From: JAUVDZ01 sp964346325
Lineage (GTDB): Bacteria > Patescibacteriota > Gracilibacteria > UBA1369 > PNNO01
DNA length: 6,195 nucleotides
Assembly: GCA_964346325.1 (NCBI GenBank)
Contig: CAYFUK010000056.1
Coordinates: forward strand, 1-6,195
Direction: 5' to 3'
Part shown: positions 5,446-6,195 of the stretch, one piece after another
How positions within the stretch are numbered: position 1 is the first letter of the stretch
How the letters are laid out: each line of letters opens with the position of its first letter
Translations under genes and position numbers: made by a program
Notes under the pieces: generated by a model
What the model was told of the DNA's origin: nothing
Seen by the model: only the letters and a program-made list of their open reading frames with translations
The model's database searches: none

Positions 5446-5456
5446 GGCGTTAAGAT
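5428..5456 (+). promoter_or_regulatory. Weak candidate ftsQ promoter
   Basis: TTTATA (5428-5433, 4/6 to the -35 consensus) and TAAGAT (5451-5456, 4/6 to the -10) are 17 bp apart. Transcription would begin near 5463, inside the left arm of the hairpin at 5458-5494, and would give a 22-nt leader free of that hairpin. Both hexamers are mediocre. Confidence 0.25.
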
Positions 5457-5457
5457 T

Positions 5458-5495
5458 AAAAAGCCATAATTTAAAGCTACTCACATGGCTTTTTT
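5458..5495 (+). terminator. Terminator-like hairpin covering the ftsQ start codon
   Basis: AAAAAGCCAT (5458-5467) pairs perfectly with ATGGCTTTTT (5485-5494), giving a 10-bp stem with a 17-nt loop and six T in a row at its end. The layout resembles an intrinsic terminator for the upstream small genes, but the right arm contains the ftsQ ATG (5485-5487). The hairpin could therefore attenuate transcription or hide the start codon. The small G-C core and large loop make it only moderately stable. Confidence 0.45.
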
Positions 5496-6195
5496 AAAAC
5501 GAAAAAAAGGAAGAAGACGTGTTAAAGCTTCTAAAAACAGCAAAATTCAGGAGATTAAATCTCCTTACGCACACAGAAAAATCAGGTCTTCAAAAAAAAT
5601 GCCTAAAAAAGCCCCGAAAAAGCGTTATTCAGGGGAAGTTAAAGTAAGATACAAAAATAGTTTTCCTTTAAAAAAATGGCTGATAATAATCGGGAGTATT
5701 TTTGGTGTGATTTTGGTTCTTTATTTAACGGTTTTTACAAATCTGTTTGAAATAAAAAAATGGAAGGTATTCGGGGATGATATTATACAGGAAAATTCAA
5801 GATTTGAAGAATATTTGGCCGTTAATAAAGGTAAGAATCTTGTATTTACAGATACCGGAAAAATTCATAAAATTATTAAAGATCAATATCCTGAAATCGA
5901 AAATTTGAAAATAAAAAAATCTTATCCTTCAACTCTGATTCTTGAATATGAAAATTTTCCCGAAAAAGCAAATTTGATAAATATTTTTGAAGAAGGCAGT
6001 CAAAAAAAATTCATAATTAACGAAATCGGATACCTTGTTAAAGAGGATTATGAAAATCCCAATCTGCCATTTATCAAAATAAAAACCCAGGATCCTTTAA
6101 AAATCAATCAATATGCAATTAAAAGAGACAAACTGGAATATATACTTGATGCAATTTATGATTTCGAGGAAATATTCGGAATGAAGGTTCTTCAT
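5485..6195 (+). CDS. ftsQ: Cell-division protein FtsQ/DivIB, 5' part (runs off window)
   Basis: The first 237 codons are open to the window edge. The protein is a bitopic divisome component that in known bacteria bridges FtsB/FtsL and the septal peptidoglycan synthase. Visible parts are a very basic cytoplasmic tail (1-64, 26 Lys/Arg and only 2 Glu) and one transmembrane helix (about 65-87). A POTRA domain follows (88-157) with the family pattern 'kWKVFGdd', 'VNKGKNLVFTDTGKI' (113-127), 'YPEIENLKIKKSYPSTLILEYE' as its closing strands, then 'FPEKA' (158-162). The start of the FtsQ beta domain includes 'FIINEIGYLV'. ATG 5485 is the first possible start; an in-frame TAA lies at 5467-5469. No Shine-Dalgarno is present. 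The upstream neighbours are unknown small genes rather than the usual murB/murC/ddl, at least within view. ftsA or ftsZ downstream would be expected. Confidence 0.88.
   Translation, partial: MAFLKRKKGRRRVKASKNSKIQEIKSPYAHRKIRSSKKMPKKAPKKRYSGEVKVRYKNSFPLKKWLIIIGSIFGVILVLYLTVFTNLFEIKKWKVFGDDIIQENSRFEEYLAVNKGKNLVFTDTGKIHKIIKDQYPEIENLKIKKSYPSTLILEYENFPEKANLINIFEEGSQKKFIINEIGYLVKEDYENPNLPFIKIKTQDPLKINQYAIKRDKLEYILDAIYDFEEIFGMKVLH

Noticed and set aside
5266..5484. 72-codon minus-strand frame antisense to the micro-protein
   Set aside because: It is Leu/Arg/Ser-rich from the complement of Lys/Arg/Glu codons. It starts in a hairpin loop with no promoter seen and crosses two plus-strand gene boundaries.

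Overview
The window is AT-rich bacterial DNA using the standard bacterial code (all three stops are used as stops). It is gene-dense, with no gene-free stretch longer than about 120 bases. None of the nine complete starts has a recognisable Shine-Dalgarno sequence. The secreted proteins carry the 'NHLDGG...KHDASEID' and 'PIGSVPYALNADTV' motifs. These features, plus many short hypothetical proteins, best fit a small-genome lineage such as Patescibacteria/CPR. That assignment is inferred from style, not proven. No mobile element, CRISPR array, tRNA or rRNA was seen.

Layout: (1) 1-48 may be the last codons of a plus-strand gene whose stop abuts the next stop. (2) 49-2399, minus strand: a two-gene surface operon. 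A membrane-anchored, TTG-started protein comes first, then a secreted beta-rich protein. They overlap by 28 nt, or meet at a TAATG junction if the second gene uses a later start. A strong sigma70-type promoter (TTGATG, 17 bp, extended TATAAT) lies upstream. (3) 2475-3383, minus strand: a PfkB/ribokinase-family sugar or nucleoside kinase. Its promoter is placed so that the mRNA would be leaderless. (4) 3440-4144, plus strand: a YhhQ/VUT-family queuosine-precursor transporter, divergent from the kinase. (5) 4146-4340, minus strand: ribosomal protein bL28, convergent with the transporter with 1 nt between stops. (6) 4457-6195, plus strand: a tight cluster of three unrecognised small proteins (199, 78 and 45 aa), then the start of ftsQ/divIB, which runs off the window end.

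The genes do not form one pathway. The right part looks like a cell-division cluster with uncharacterised small proteins upstream of ftsQ. The middle holds salvage and housekeeping functions (kinase, queuosine-precursor uptake, bL28). The left part is a cell-surface module.

The most noteworthy points are the uniform absence of Shine-Dalgarno sequences, the predicted leaderless kinase mRNA, the hairpin that buries the ftsQ start codon, and the unknown three-gene set before ftsQ, which includes a 45-aa polybasic protein easily missed by gene callers.
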